From assembly GCA_034409055.1 (NCBI GenBank), contig DAOUMU010000439.1, positions 1-41,568 of the forward strand: a DNA stretch of 41,568 bases, written 5' to 3'. The position numbers were made by a program, and so were the translations under genes. A model generated the notes under the pieces. The model saw nothing but the letters and a program-made list of their open reading frames with translations, was not told the DNA's origin and did not search any database. The stretch comes from DAOUMU01 sp034409055 (GTDB taxonomy: Bacteria > Chloroflexota > Anaerolineae > 4572-78 > J111). Within the stretch, counting starts at the first letter, position 1. The number at the start of each line of letters is the position of its first letter. Of this stretch, positions 8,655-17,399 are shown piece after piece.

Positions 8655-9683
8655 TCAGAGCTCACGTTCACCTTTATCTTCCCCTATACTAAGTAGTATA
8701 TCAGTGGCAGTGTAAGGGTCAAGCTGGCGTGTGACCACTTTTTCCAACGTTTGGTTCAGTTGAGCCGACGACAAATTGGCCCTCAAGTTGGCCAATAAAC
8801 GCTCTTTGAGAATCTGCTCGATTTCGAAAATCAAACGGCCGCGTTCTCGTTGCCGCAACACCCCGCTGGTCGTTTGATGGACCTGATGTTGAGTCAGGAG
8901 CTCTACGACTTTTTCAACCCCCTGACCGGTCGTGGCAATGGTTTGGCAGACAGGGACGTGCCATGTGGCTTCTGCGGCCGGGTCCTTAGATGAGGGGGGG
9001 ACGTCCATAAAGAGGCCATGATGCAAAACAGATTTAGAGGGACCGTTCCGACCTAAATCAAGCATCATATTGAGGGCGGCTACTGTTTGGTCCGCGCCTT
9101 CCCGGTCCGCCTTGTTAACAACAAAAATATCGGCGATTTCCAGTAACCCGGCCTTAATCGCTTGCACATCATCACCCAGACCGGGTGCTTCCACCACAAC
9201 CACACTGTGGGCCAGACGGGCAATCTCCACCTCTGCCTGGCCGACGCCGACGGTTTCGATGATGATGATTTGAAAGCCGGCCGCATCAAACACCTGGATA
9301 GCGCCGGCTGCGGCGCGAGCCAGGCCGCCTAAACTGCCCCGGGTGGCCATACTGCGCATAAAAATGCCGGGGTCGCCGGCCAAATCTTTCAGACGGATGC
9401 GGTCACCCAGAATAGCCCCCCCGGTGAAAGGGCTGGTCGGATCAATGGAGAGGATGGCCACGGTTTGGCCCTGGCGGCGATAAACTTTAGCCATCTCATT
9501 AACGAGGGTTGATTTACCGGTGCCGGGCGCACCCGTAATCCCAATGAGGTAAGCTTGACCGGTGTGGGGGTAGAGTTCTATCAATGTGTTGAGCGCCCTG
9601 GCCTGATTGTTCTCAATCTGAGATATTTGCCGGGCAATGGCTCGTCGCTTGCCCTGTAGAATCTGCTCAACCAGTGACGTCAA
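8655..9683 (-). CDS. meaB: Methylmalonyl-CoA mutase-associated GTPase MeaB
   Basis: A 342-residue G3E-family GTPase that protects methylmalonyl-CoA mutase and gates cofactor loading. Walker A is GAPGTGKST (51-59), followed by SIDPTSPFTGGAILGDRIR and the switch ETVGVGQAE, and the base-specificity motif NKAD. Its length fits ArgK/MeaB. The start is TTG at 9683, inside the last codons of the upstream B12-domain gene (17-base overlap), with only a weak GAGAA ribosome site, so coupled translation is likely. The large mutase subunit is not in this window, meaning its gene is elsewhere. Confidence 0.95.
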   Translation of the reverse strand: MTSLVEQILQGKRRAIARQISQIENNQARALNTLIELYPHTGQAYLIGITGAPGTGKSTLVNEMAKVYRRQGQTVAILSIDPTSPFTGGAILGDRIRLKDLAGDPGIFMRSMATRGSLGGLARAAAGAIQVFDAAGFQIIIIETVGVGQAEVEIARLAHSVVVVEAPGLGDDVQAIKAGLLEIADIFVVNKADREGADQTVAALNMMLDLGRNGPSKSVLHHGLFMDVPPSSKDPAAEATWHVPVCQTIATTGQGVEKVVELLTQHQVHQTTSGVLRQRERGRLIFEIEQILKERLLANLRANLSSAQLNQTLEKVVTRQLDPYTATDILLSIGEDKGEREL

Positions 9684-10077
9684 CGGCTACGTTCTCACGA
9701 ATGAAAGCAATAATATCATTGGTTGACGTGCCCGGTCCAAAAACACCATGGACCCCGATTTGCCGTAATGGTTCAATATCCTCGTCGGGAATGATACCGC
9801 CGACAACCACCAGCACATCCTCTAACTCATTTGCCTTGAGTTGCTCGATAATTTTGGGTAGCAGGCTCATGTGGGCCCCCGATAAGATGGAGAGCCCCAC
9901 CACGTCCACATCTTCTTGCAGGGCTGCTTCGGCAATCATTTCCGGGGTTTGGCGCAGACCGGTGTAAATCACTTCCATGCCGGCATCACGCAACGCCCGG
10001 GCAACCACTTTGGCCCCTCTATCGTGCCCATCCAGACCGGGCTTGGCCACCAGGATCCGTATCTTGCGTTCACTCAT
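9667..10077 (-). CDS. Methylmalonyl-CoA mutase small subunit, B12-binding domain
   Basis: A 136-residue stand-alone cobalamin-binding domain with the DxHxxG signature D16-G-H18-D-R-G21 (H18 should be the lower axial cobalt ligand), followed by GLSILSGAHMSL and VVVGGIIPDED, which are typical of acyl-CoA mutase C-terminal subunits. It should pair with a separately encoded catalytic alpha chain absent from this window. MeaB is encoded immediately downstream with an overlap. A sigma-70-like promoter lies just upstream. It could serve a related mutase (ethylmalonyl or isobutyryl type); the sequence alone does not separate these. Confidence 0.93.
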   Translation of the reverse strand: MSERKIRILVAKPGLDGHDRGAKVVARALRDAGMEVIYTGLRQTPEMIAEAALQEDVDVVGLSILSGAHMSLLPKIIEQLKANELEDVLVVVGGIIPDEDIEPLRQIGVHGVFGPGTSTNDIIAFIRENVAVDVTG

Positions 10078-10110
10078 TATAGGCTTTCACCTTGTGCTAG
10101 AATGCGCAAT

Positions 10111-10140
10111 ATTATACATGAATCAAACGTCAAACGTAAA
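10111..10140 (-). promoter_or_regulatory. Promoter for the mutase small subunit-meaB pair
   Basis: On the minus strand TTTACG (10135-10140), an 18-base spacer and TATAAT (10111-10116) form a sigma-70-type promoter about 34 bases before the ATG. Confidence 0.6.
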
Positions 10141-10162
10141 AATTGTTTGGCAGTATGATTCT

Positions 10163-10537
10163 CTAGGCGGCCGTGCCAATGGCCCGAAGGGTCAAGCCCA
10201 TCATAAACAGGCCAGCCAGGCCCCAGATGAGTGAGGCTCGCCGGTCGGTTGCCCCCCGAGTGTAGACCCATAGGGCCGGCAAAGCCAAAACGGCCAGGCT
10301 GCCGTATAAAAAATGGATGGGACGAGCTGGAGACAGGCCGGATATTAACAGGATGATGCCCATACTGGCCTGAGTAAGCATCATGATTTCACCGATCACC
10401 ACAGCGCCGATGATGCTACCATCCACATGACGACCCCGTATATAATTAATCAGACTCAGAAGACCGACCAGGGCCATAAAGAGGGGGGCTGCGTTTCCCA
10501 CCCGGTCGTGCAACCACAGCACAGTTCCCAAATTCAT
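10163..10537 (-). CDS. Small integral membrane protein of unknown function
   Basis: A 124-residue hydrophobic protein with four likely membrane helices (around residues 18-33, 43-66, 74-91 and 103-118) joined by short loops. No catalytic or metal motif is visible and I do not recognise the family. It begins one base after the stop of the PLP-enzyme gene upstream, so it is probably co-translated with that enzyme, but a functional link is only inferred. Confidence 0.7.
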   Translation of the reverse strand: MNLGTVLWLHDRVGNAAPLFMALVGLLSLINYIRGRHVDGSIIGAVVIGEIMMLTQASMGIILLISGLSPARPIHFLYGSLAVLALPALWVYTRGATDRRASLIWGLAGLFMMGLTLRAIGTAA

Positions 10538-10538
10538 C

Positions 10539-11822
10539 TTACATCTCGCGCAAAGCAGTCAGCAGACGATCCACTTCGGCCTGGGTGTTGTAATGGATCA
10601 GACCAACCCGGACCATCCCCCCGGATTCCTCCAGGCCCAGTCGCTCGGTGACACTCAGAGCGTAGTAGTTACCATCCCAGACAAAAATACCCTGGTTGCC
10701 CAGGTGAATGGCAATCTCTTGGGGCGTAAAACCCTCCCTGGTAAAGGCCAGGGTGGGGCAGCGTTCATCAAATTCTACCGGGTTAGTGATCCCATAGACG
10801 GTTATACCGGGGATGGTTTGTAGTTCGGCCAACATATAAGTGAACAGGGGACGTTCATAAGCGACCACACAATGCATAGCTTGTTTCAGCTCTTTTCGTC
10901 GCCCCTCATAATTGTCCAGTCCGGTGGTTCTCTCCAGGGTAGCCTGGTTACCATATTCCCGGCCCAGGGCAGCCAGGTAATTGATGGCGGCCGTAAGGCC
11001 GGCCAATCCCTCGTGGTTCTGGGTACCTGTTTCGAATTTATAGGGCGGGTTGGGGTTTGCCGGCCGAACTTTGTAGGCCGCTAATTGCTCCAACAATTCC
11101 AACCGTCCCCACACCACGCCCACGTGCGGGCCAAAAAATTTATAGGCAGAGCAGACCAAAAAATCACAGCCCAACGTTTGCACATCAATGGGACCGTGCG
11201 GGGCATAGTGCACGGCGTCGACCCACAGTTTAGCGCCGACATTGCGGGCCAGAGCGGCAATACGGCTAATGGGGTTGATGGTACCGACAGCATTGGAAGC
11301 GTAGCCTACGGTCACCCATTTGGTTTTCTCGGTGAGAAGTGAGGCCAGATGCTCAAGATCGAGCCGGCAATCTTCTACGTCAAAATCGGTCCATTTGACT
11401 TCCACCCCTTGCTCCTCCAGGGCCAGCCAGGGCGCTATATTCGCATCGTGATCCAGGCGGGTCACGATAATTTCGTCGCCGGGGCGCAGGGTACGGCCAA
11501 TGGCCCGGCTGAAGTTAAAAGTGAGGGTGGTCATATTGGGGCCAAAAACGATTTCCTGGGGTGAGGAGGCGTTGAGAAAATCAGCCATTGCCTCTCGGGC
11601 CTGGTCAACGGTTTCATCGTTACGCCGGCTGGTGATGAAGTGCCCCCCATGATTGGCGTTAGCCTGCCTAAAGTAATCGGCTATGGCCTCAATCACGGTT
11701 TGTGGCACCTGGGTACCACCCGGTCCGTCGAAATAAACGTAAGGACGACCCTGCTCGTCCGTTTCCTGTAAAGCTGGAAATTGGACTCGCACTGACGAAA
11801 GGTCCAGGGGTTGTTCAGACAT
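10539..11822 (-). CDS. Cysteine-desulfurase-like class V aminotransferase
   Basis: A 427-residue PLP enzyme of aminotransferase class V, close to the VC1184-type desulfurase-like subfamily. Landmarks are YFDGPGGTQVP near the N-terminus, H125 in TRLDHDAN, the WVDAVHYAPHG block with the PLP-binding aspartate, and Schiff-base lysine K228 in CSAYKFFGPH. The usual catalytic-loop cysteine of SufS/IscS is not obvious, so the true substrate may not be cysteine. ATG at 11822 follows AGGAGC. No Suf or Isc scaffold genes are adjacent. Confidence 0.88.
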   Translation of the reverse strand: MSEQPLDLSSVRVQFPALQETDEQGRPYVYFDGPGGTQVPQTVIEAIADYFRQANANHGGHFITSRRNDETVDQAREAMADFLNASSPQEIVFGPNMTTLTFNFSRAIGRTLRPGDEIIVTRLDHDANIAPWLALEEQGVEVKWTDFDVEDCRLDLEHLASLLTEKTKWVTVGYASNAVGTINPISRIAALARNVGAKLWVDAVHYAPHGPIDVQTLGCDFLVCSAYKFFGPHVGVVWGRLELLEQLAAYKVRPANPNPPYKFETGTQNHEGLAGLTAAINYLAALGREYGNQATLERTTGLDNYEGRRKELKQAMHCVVAYERPLFTYMLAELQTIPGITVYGITNPVEFDERCPTLAFTREGFTPQEIAIHLGNQGIFVWDGNYYALSVTERLGLEESGGMVRVGLIHYNTQAEVDRLLTALREM

Positions 11823-11855
11823 TAAAAATGCTCCTAATTGAATAAATTCTCTTGG

Positions 11856-14012
11856 TTATCGGCTCTTAGCTCTGGCCATAAACTCGGTCTGACTATCTCT
11901 GGGCGTTTCATTATCGCCAGGTACGCGTTGTACATAGGTACCATCAGCCCTCAGCTCGCGAGCGTTGACATTGTCGGCCAGCGAAATTTCGAGCGACTCG
12001 ATCAATTCTTGTTTGATAGTCAAATCTTCGATAGGAAAAAGGGTTTCAATACGCCGATTTAGGTTGCGAGGCATCAAATCGGCCGAGCCGACGTAAATGT
12101 CGGGATTATCCCCGTTATGAAAATAGTAGATGCGCGTATGTTCCAGAAAGCGCCCGACAATACTAATCACCCGGATGTTATCGCTGAGATTAGGAATACC
12201 CGGCCGCAAGCCACAAATGCCGCGCGCCACCAAATCTATCTGCACTCCCGCTTGTGAAGCCTGGTAAAGTTGTCGAATAAACTTGGGATCGATCAGGGAG
12301 TTCATCTTAAAAATGAGTTTGGCCGGAACACCTTTTTGAGCCCATTTGATTTCCCGGTCGATCAAGGCAGCAAAACCTGTACGCAAGGTGTGGGGAGCAA
12401 CCAGGAATTTTTTATAATCTTCTTTTTTCGAGTATCCGGTCAAAGCATTAAATAAATCCGAGGCATCGGCCCCAAAGTCGGGTCTACAGGTAAAAAGGCC
12501 CATATCTGTATAAATCTTGGCCGTAATGGCATTATAGTTGCCGGTAGAAAGATGGACGTAGCGACGAATGGAGTCATCCTCACGCCGGATAACCAGGCAA
12601 ATCTTGGTATGTGTTTTCAGGCCCATAAAGCCGTAAATCACGTGCACGCCGACCCGTTCAAGGGCTCTGGCCCAGACAATATTACTTTCCTCATCAAAGC
12701 GCGCTTTTAGTTCAACCAGAGCGGCAACCTGCTTTTCGTTCTCGCTGGCTTCCATCAAAGCATCAACCACGGGCGAGTTGGTGCCGGCGCGATAGAGCGT
12801 TTGTTTAATGGCCAAAACATCCGGATCACGAGCAGCGGCCTTGAGAAAATCGACGACCGGCTCAAATGAGTCATAGGGATGATGCACCAAGATGTCGCCT
12901 TCCCGGATGGCATCGAAGATTTCGGAGCGACGCTCCATGTTGCGCAAGCGTGGATGAAGGATGGGTTGGTATGGCGGTTCTTTTAAATTGGGCCGGTCTA
13001 TTTTCATCAGGCTCATCAAGCCACTCAGTCCTAACGGTCCTTTGCTTTCATAGATATCTTCCGGGGCTACCTCAAGATTTTGAGCCAGTAGTTGGCGCAT
13101 ATACCCCGATGTGCCTGCGGCAACGGTTAGCCTGACCACAAAGCCAAAACGCCGCCGGCGCACGTTGGCTTCGATGGTTTCCAGCAGATCACCGGCTTCA
13201 TTCGCTTCAATTTCCAGGTCGGCGTTGCGGGTAATACGGAACTGATGCGTTTCTATGATCTCGTAGCCGGGATAGAGATCAGATAGATTATGAGCAATTA
13301 AATCTTCTAACCAGACAAAGCGGTAGGTATGCTGGCTATCGCCCCGGATCCGTTTGACGGGTACCAGCCGAGGCAAAGTGCTAGGCACCTTAATCCGGGT
13401 AAAAAATTCAGAACCATCTTCCGGGTCGCGCACTAACGCGGCCAGATTCAGACTAAGGCTGGAAATATGAGGAAAGGGACGACCCGGATCAAAGGCCAGC
13501 GGGGTCAGGACCGGAAAGATTTGATTCTTAAAATACTCGTCGACCCCATTTTGCTGGGATTTGGTCAAGTCCTCGTAGTTAAGCAAGTGAACGCCGGCTT
13601 CGCTCAACTTGGTCAGTATGTCTTCAAAGCAACGATACATCACTTTCAAATTAGCCCGCACTTTTTTGCGAATAGCCACCAATTGCTCGGCCGGCGTTAG
13701 CCCATCTGCTGGAGCATCGGTCACCCCCGCGTCCACTTGCTGCCTCAAGCCGGCCACCCGAACCATAAAAAATTCATCCATATTTGAACTGTAAATGGCC
13801 AAAAATTTGGCTCGTTCCAAAAGCGGTAGACTTTGGTCCTGGGCTTCTTCTAAAACACGCCAGTTGAACTCTAGCAAACTAAGCTCCCGGTTTATATATA
13901 AGGCCGGATCGTATAAATCATAGGTGGTTGTTTCCGGGCCAGTCGTTATCGCTGTATCCTTGGAAACAGTCGCTACCAAACTTTTTAGGTCGGGGGTCGG
14001 GGCTACAGACAT
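11856..14012 (-). CDS. ppk1: Polyphosphate kinase
   Basis: A 718-residue enzyme that reversibly makes inorganic polyphosphate from ATP. The four expected parts are present: the N-terminal helical domain (YINRELSLLEFNWRVL), the head domain, and two PLD-like catalytic domains. H468 in GLKTHTK corresponds to the autophosphorylated histidine, and AIKQTLYRAG, LSTGNYN and GSADLMPRNLNRR are typical ATP/phosphate-site segments. The length is the family norm. ATG at 14012 is preceded by GGAGGA. It is transcribed toward the PLP-enzyme gene, with 33 bases between them. Confidence 0.97.
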   Translation of the reverse strand: MSVAPTPDLKSLVATVSKDTAITTGPETTTYDLYDPALYINRELSLLEFNWRVLEEAQDQSLPLLERAKFLAIYSSNMDEFFMVRVAGLRQQVDAGVTDAPADGLTPAEQLVAIRKKVRANLKVMYRCFEDILTKLSEAGVHLLNYEDLTKSQQNGVDEYFKNQIFPVLTPLAFDPGRPFPHISSLSLNLAALVRDPEDGSEFFTRIKVPSTLPRLVPVKRIRGDSQHTYRFVWLEDLIAHNLSDLYPGYEIIETHQFRITRNADLEIEANEAGDLLETIEANVRRRRFGFVVRLTVAAGTSGYMRQLLAQNLEVAPEDIYESKGPLGLSGLMSLMKIDRPNLKEPPYQPILHPRLRNMERRSEIFDAIREGDILVHHPYDSFEPVVDFLKAAARDPDVLAIKQTLYRAGTNSPVVDALMEASENEKQVAALVELKARFDEESNIVWARALERVGVHVIYGFMGLKTHTKICLVIRREDDSIRRYVHLSTGNYNAITAKIYTDMGLFTCRPDFGADASDLFNALTGYSKKEDYKKFLVAPHTLRTGFAALIDREIKWAQKGVPAKLIFKMNSLIDPKFIRQLYQASQAGVQIDLVARGICGLRPGIPNLSDNIRVISIVGRFLEHTRIYYFHNGDNPDIYVGSADLMPRNLNRRIETLFPIEDLTIKQELIESLEISLADNVNARELRADGTYVQRVPGDNETPRDSQTEFMARAKSR

Positions 14013-14364
14013 AGCATTCCTCCATATTCAGTATTATTTATTTAGGAAATGTGCTATCGAAGCAGAGAGATGGACCTGGCAAGATCAACAGGTACATAAA
14101 ATGACTGACTGCTGTTAACCAACCACTAATACCAACTTTGAGCAGCAAAACACAGGCGCCCGGCACACCGGGCCATTATTGTCTTGCACGCTTAATCAGA
14201 AAACAATCTTGGCCAGGAGCGAAATGGAGATTAAAACGATGACCTATTTTGCAAAATAGTCCATTCAAAGCAATGGGGGTTGGTCCTTATTCGATTTCTT
14301 TGGCTGTTTTTGCCACCGGGTGAATAGCTACGAGTTTTAATCTTATTATGGTCGGTTGTTGAGA
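14013..14364. other. Intergenic region with a perfect 16-bp palindrome
   Basis: No gene is visible. It holds the ribosome site of ppk1 at its left end, a short GC hairpin near 14158-14173 and the perfect palindrome CTATTTTGCAAAATAG at 14244-14259. The palindrome could be an operator, but nothing shows which regulator would bind. Confidence 0.5.
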
Positions 14365-14727
14365 CTACGGAACGTAACTTTTGACCTTATCAATTAGCTC
14401 CGTCAGAATCAAGCTTTTTGAAACCAACTCCGATGCGCCAGCCTCCATCGCTCGTTTGGCTTGATCGCCTCTAGTATAAGCTGATAGAATAAGAATGGGG
14501 ATGTCTTTGGTGGCTGGATTTTGTTTAATGTGCCAGATAGCTGTTGCCCCATCCATCACTGGCATCATTAAATCCATAATCACCAGCGCTGGCTTATTCT
14601 CGATAGCCATTTCAATACCTTTTTGTCCATTTGGTGCCTCTAAAACTCGATACCCGGCCCGGGTCAGGGCCAGACGTAAAAGCATCAGTTGAGTAGGTTC
14701 ATCGTCAACACAAAGTATGGTTTTCAT
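14365..14727 (-). CDS. Stand-alone receiver (CheY-like) response regulator
   Basis: A 120-residue single receiver domain with D8-D9, phospho-acceptor D52 (LVIMDLMMPVMDG) and K104. The conserved lysine is followed by Ser rather than Pro (SKS), a small departure from the KP motif. There is no output domain, so it must act by protein contact, in a phosphorelay or on a target such as the neighbouring kinase cluster. A TATAAT-like -10 (14791-14796, minus strand) with a weak TTTGTG -35 lies upstream. It is divergent from the Ser/Thr kinase operon. Confidence 0.9.
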   Translation of the reverse strand: MKTILCVDDEPTQLMLLRLALTRAGYRVLEAPNGQKGIEMAIENKPALVIMDLMMPVMDGATAIWHIKQNPATKDIPILILSAYTRGDQAKRAMEAGASELVSKSLILTELIDKVKSYVP

Positions 14728-14860
14728 ATGTTTCAGTCAATACTCCAGGTAGGGGATATGGTCAAAGGCTAAAAGAGATATGCCACTTTGATTATACCAC
14801 CATTAAGGTAACTCACAAATGAAGATTTAGGAAAGTGGCTATACATTTAAGGAAGAACGG

Positions 14861-14890
14861 TTGACGTAAAACAAGGGGATATAGTATAAT
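14861..14890 (+). promoter_or_regulatory. Distal promoter P1 of the kinase operon
   Basis: TTGACG (14861-14866), 18 bases, TATAAT (14885-14890). This near-consensus sigma-70-type promoter lies about 340 bases before the kinase start codon. Confidence 0.68.
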
Positions 14891-15163
14891 CGTCACAGTA
14901 AGGTTTTATAAACTATAGCCGGTAACTAAATAGAGCGTTAGTGCTGCCTGTTTTTATCCCCAGAGGGCAACTTTAGGCAATCCCATTTTTCATAGATAAC
15001 TTTGTGGTAAGCCGGACTTTTGTTTTGTCTTCAATTCTCGGCTGTCCTGGTTTTACGAACTTGTCAATTTACACCACCTAAAACTTTGTTCTACCACTTA
15101 TTTTTATAAGCACAAAAGGTTATATTCGCTGGTGAATGTTGGCAGATGAGGGATAAGTACCAG

Positions 15164-15192
15164 TTGCATTTAGCGGTATGAACAGATATAAT
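15164..15192 (+). promoter_or_regulatory. Proximal promoter P2 of the kinase operon
   Basis: TTGCAT (15164-15169), 17 bases, TATAAT (15187-15192). It lies 37 bases before the GTG start, giving a short leader with AGGAG at the right place. Confidence 0.68.
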
Positions 15193-15229
15193 TAAGAAAT
15201 GAGAATTTCTTGATAATCAGGAGAATATA

Positions 15230-17341
15230 GTGACGTGGGAAACGCAACGCCTGCCAGAATCGGAATCTCAAGGCTCAGGTAGCTTTGAGGAAAATATTTT
15301 GCCAAAAGGGGCTGTCCTTCAAAAGCGATATGAAATTATTAAGGTTTTGGGCGTTGGGGGAATGGGGGCTGTTTACCTGGCTCAAGACTTACGCTTTAGT
15401 GGCGTCACCCGAAAGTGCGCGATTAAAGAGATGATTAGCACCACGCCGGACCCCCATGTGCGCCGTTTGGCTGTTCAAAGCTTTGAACGCGAAGCAAACC
15501 TGCTGGTGCAATTGGATCATCCGGGTATACCCAAGATTTTTGATTACTTTACCGAGTCTGTTCGTAGCTACCTGGTTATGGAGTATGTTGAGGGTGAAGA
15601 TCTAGAAGATGTCCTTGAAAACACCGAAGGGATGTTAAAAGAGGAGACGGTCTTGGATTGGGCTACCCAAGTTTGCGACGTTCTGGTATACCTGCACAAC
15701 CAGGACCCACCTATCATTTTTAGAGACCTAAAACCCTCTAATATTATGCTCCGTAAACGAAATAGAATTGCCTTGATTGATTTTGGTATTGCTAAAGCCT
15801 TTGAGGCTGGTGAAAAACATACGATGATTGGTACGGAGGGGTATTCTCCGCCAGAACAATATAAGGGTATGATGGACCGCCGGGTTGACATTTATGCATT
15901 AGGGGCTACCTTACACCATTTACTGACCAAACGAGACCCACGTTTAGAACCTCCTTTCACCTTTCATGAAGAACCACCTATATTATTAAATCCTTCTCTT
16001 TCCCAAGAGACGAATGGCCTTATAATGAAATCCCTGGATTATGATCCGGACAAACGGTATCAATCCGCCCAGGAACTAAAAGATGCTCTATCAACCGCAT
16101 TACAAAAAGACAAATCCCTGCCTGAGGGCGCAGCTTCCACCCAAGTTTTACCGGCTTCATCGCCTTTCACTGCACCGCTAACCGGACAACCGCCTGCTTC
16201 ACCACAATATCCGCCCCAGTATCCACCGCAATACCCACCCCAACAGTATCCGCCACAATATCCACCACAATACCCGCCCCAGCAGTATCCACCGCAATAT
16301 CCGCCTCAGTATCCACCGCAATACCCCCCTCAATATCCTATGGGACCAATGGGAGAAATGGTAGAGGCTGAGGAAATTGGAGACTCAATTCTGCCCATCT
16401 GGAAATTCAAGTGCGAAGATGAAGTGAGAGGATCGCCCGCAGCCAGCGAAAATACGCTCTACATTGGCGTTTACGATCATAATATATATGCTCTAGATCT
16501 TAAAAGTGGCGAGTTTCAATGGAAATATGCCACGGAGGGTGGTATTGCGGCCAAGCCCTTTTTATATAAAGATCGTTTGATTTTTGGCTCTGAAGACAGG
16601 GTTGCCTATGCTATTACCACGAATGGTCGACTGGTTTGGACCTGCCCCACAGAAGGACGTATTCGCTCCTCGGCAGTAGTAGCCTTTGATCATGCCTTTT
16701 TCGGCTCTGATGATCATAGACTGTATGCCGTGAATGCTCAAACTGGACGGGTTATTTGGAGATTTGAGGCACTTGAGGCCATCCGTTCCAGTCCTATCCT
16801 TGGTGATGACTTGGTCTACGTTGGCTCAGAAGATGGACATGTTTATGCTATAGATATGTCATCGGGAGCATATCGCTGGAAATTTAGAGCCAATCGAAAC
16901 GTCACTTCCAGCCCGGCCCTTTATCAAGATATTCTCGTCGCTGGATCCTCTGATTGGAATGTATATGGTCTTGATGCTAAAACTGGCTACACGATTTGGC
17001 AACTGCGAACCGCCCAATCCGTTATTTCAAGCCCTGTGATTTTTGAAGAGACGGTTTATATTGGCTCAACCGACAAGCATATGTATGCCATCGATATAAA
17101 GACCGGGAGACAGCAATGGAAGTTTAATGCTGAGTCACCTATTGTTTCAACACCAGCCGTTACTAATGAGGCCGTTTATTTTGGCACGATGGCAGGAGAG
17201 TTGGTTAGTATCTCCCGGAAGGATAAAAAATTGCGATGGCAATTTAAAACCGGTAAACCGGTTCCGTCTTCTCCGCTAGTATTCGATGGGATTGTCTATA
17301 TTGGTTCAATGGACCATCATGTTTATGCTTTGCCGGCTTAG
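15230..17341 (+). CDS. Ser/Thr protein kinase with C-terminal PQQ-type beta-propeller
   Basis: A 703-residue Hanks-type kinase. The kinase domain (about 33-292) has the glycine loop GVGGMGAVY (41-49), K66, the catalytic loop FRDLKPSN (D166), DFG (D184) and SPPEQY at the activation segment end. HRD is replaced by FRD. A linker rich in Tyr-Pro-Pro-Gln repeats (about 325-370) leads to seven or so PQQ-like blades (about 390-703; repeated YIGS-D-xxYAID-KTG-WKF pattern), probably a ligand- or protein-binding propeller. No membrane helix is present, so it is cytoplasmic, unlike PknB. The GTG start at 15230 follows AGGAG. It heads an operon with a PP2C phosphatase, VWA and FHA proteins, which are likely its antagonist and substrates. 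Confidence 0.95.
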   Translation: MTWETQRLPESESQGSGSFEENILPKGAVLQKRYEIIKVLGVGGMGAVYLAQDLRFSGVTRKCAIKEMISTTPDPHVRRLAVQSFEREANLLVQLDHPGIPKIFDYFTESVRSYLVMEYVEGEDLEDVLENTEGMLKEETVLDWATQVCDVLVYLHNQDPPIIFRDLKPSNIMLRKRNRIALIDFGIAKAFEAGEKHTMIGTEGYSPPEQYKGMMDRRVDIYALGATLHHLLTKRDPRLEPPFTFHEEPPILLNPSLSQETNGLIMKSLDYDPDKRYQSAQELKDALSTALQKDKSLPEGAASTQVLPASSPFTAPLTGQPPASPQYPPQYPPQYPPQQYPPQYPPQYPPQQYPPQYPPQYPPQYPPQYPMGPMGEMVEAEEIGDSILPIWKFKCEDEVRGSPAASENTLYIGVYDHNIYALDLKSGEFQWKYATEGGIAAKPFLYKDRLIFGSEDRVAYAITTNGRLVWTCPTEGRIRSSAVVAFDHAFFGSDDHRLYAVNAQTGRVIWRFEALEAIRSSPILGDDLVYVGSEDGHVYAIDMSSGAYRWKFRANRNVTSSPALYQDILVAGSSDWNVYGLDAKTGYTIWQLRTAQSVISSPVIFEETVYIGSTDKHMYAIDIKTGRQQWKFNAESPIVSTPAVTNEAVYFGTMAGELVSISRKDKKLRWQFKTGKPVPSSPLVFDGIVYIGSMDHHVYALPA

Positions 17342-17348
17342 TTATGCT

Positions 17349-17378
17349 CTTGTGACAAAACAGGTTGTGTATCACAAG
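17349..17378 (+). other. Inverted repeat between kinase and phosphatase genes
   Basis: CTTGTGA (17349-17355) and TCACAAG (17372-17378) can form a 7-bp stem with a 16-base loop right after the kinase stop. There is no U-tract, so it is not a clear terminator; it could moderate read-through. Confidence 0.35.
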
Positions 17379-17399
17379 GGTATTGGAGTTTAACATTCA

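Larger units (their letters stand above)
14728..15229. other. Divergent intergenic region and possible long leader of the kinase operon
   Basis: About 500 bases without a convincing gene. It holds the promoter of the receiver gene on the minus strand and two good plus-strand promoters, one at each end. If the distal promoter is used, the transcript has a leader of about 330 bases, long enough for structured RNA; I did not recognise a known riboswitch in it. Confidence 0.55.
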
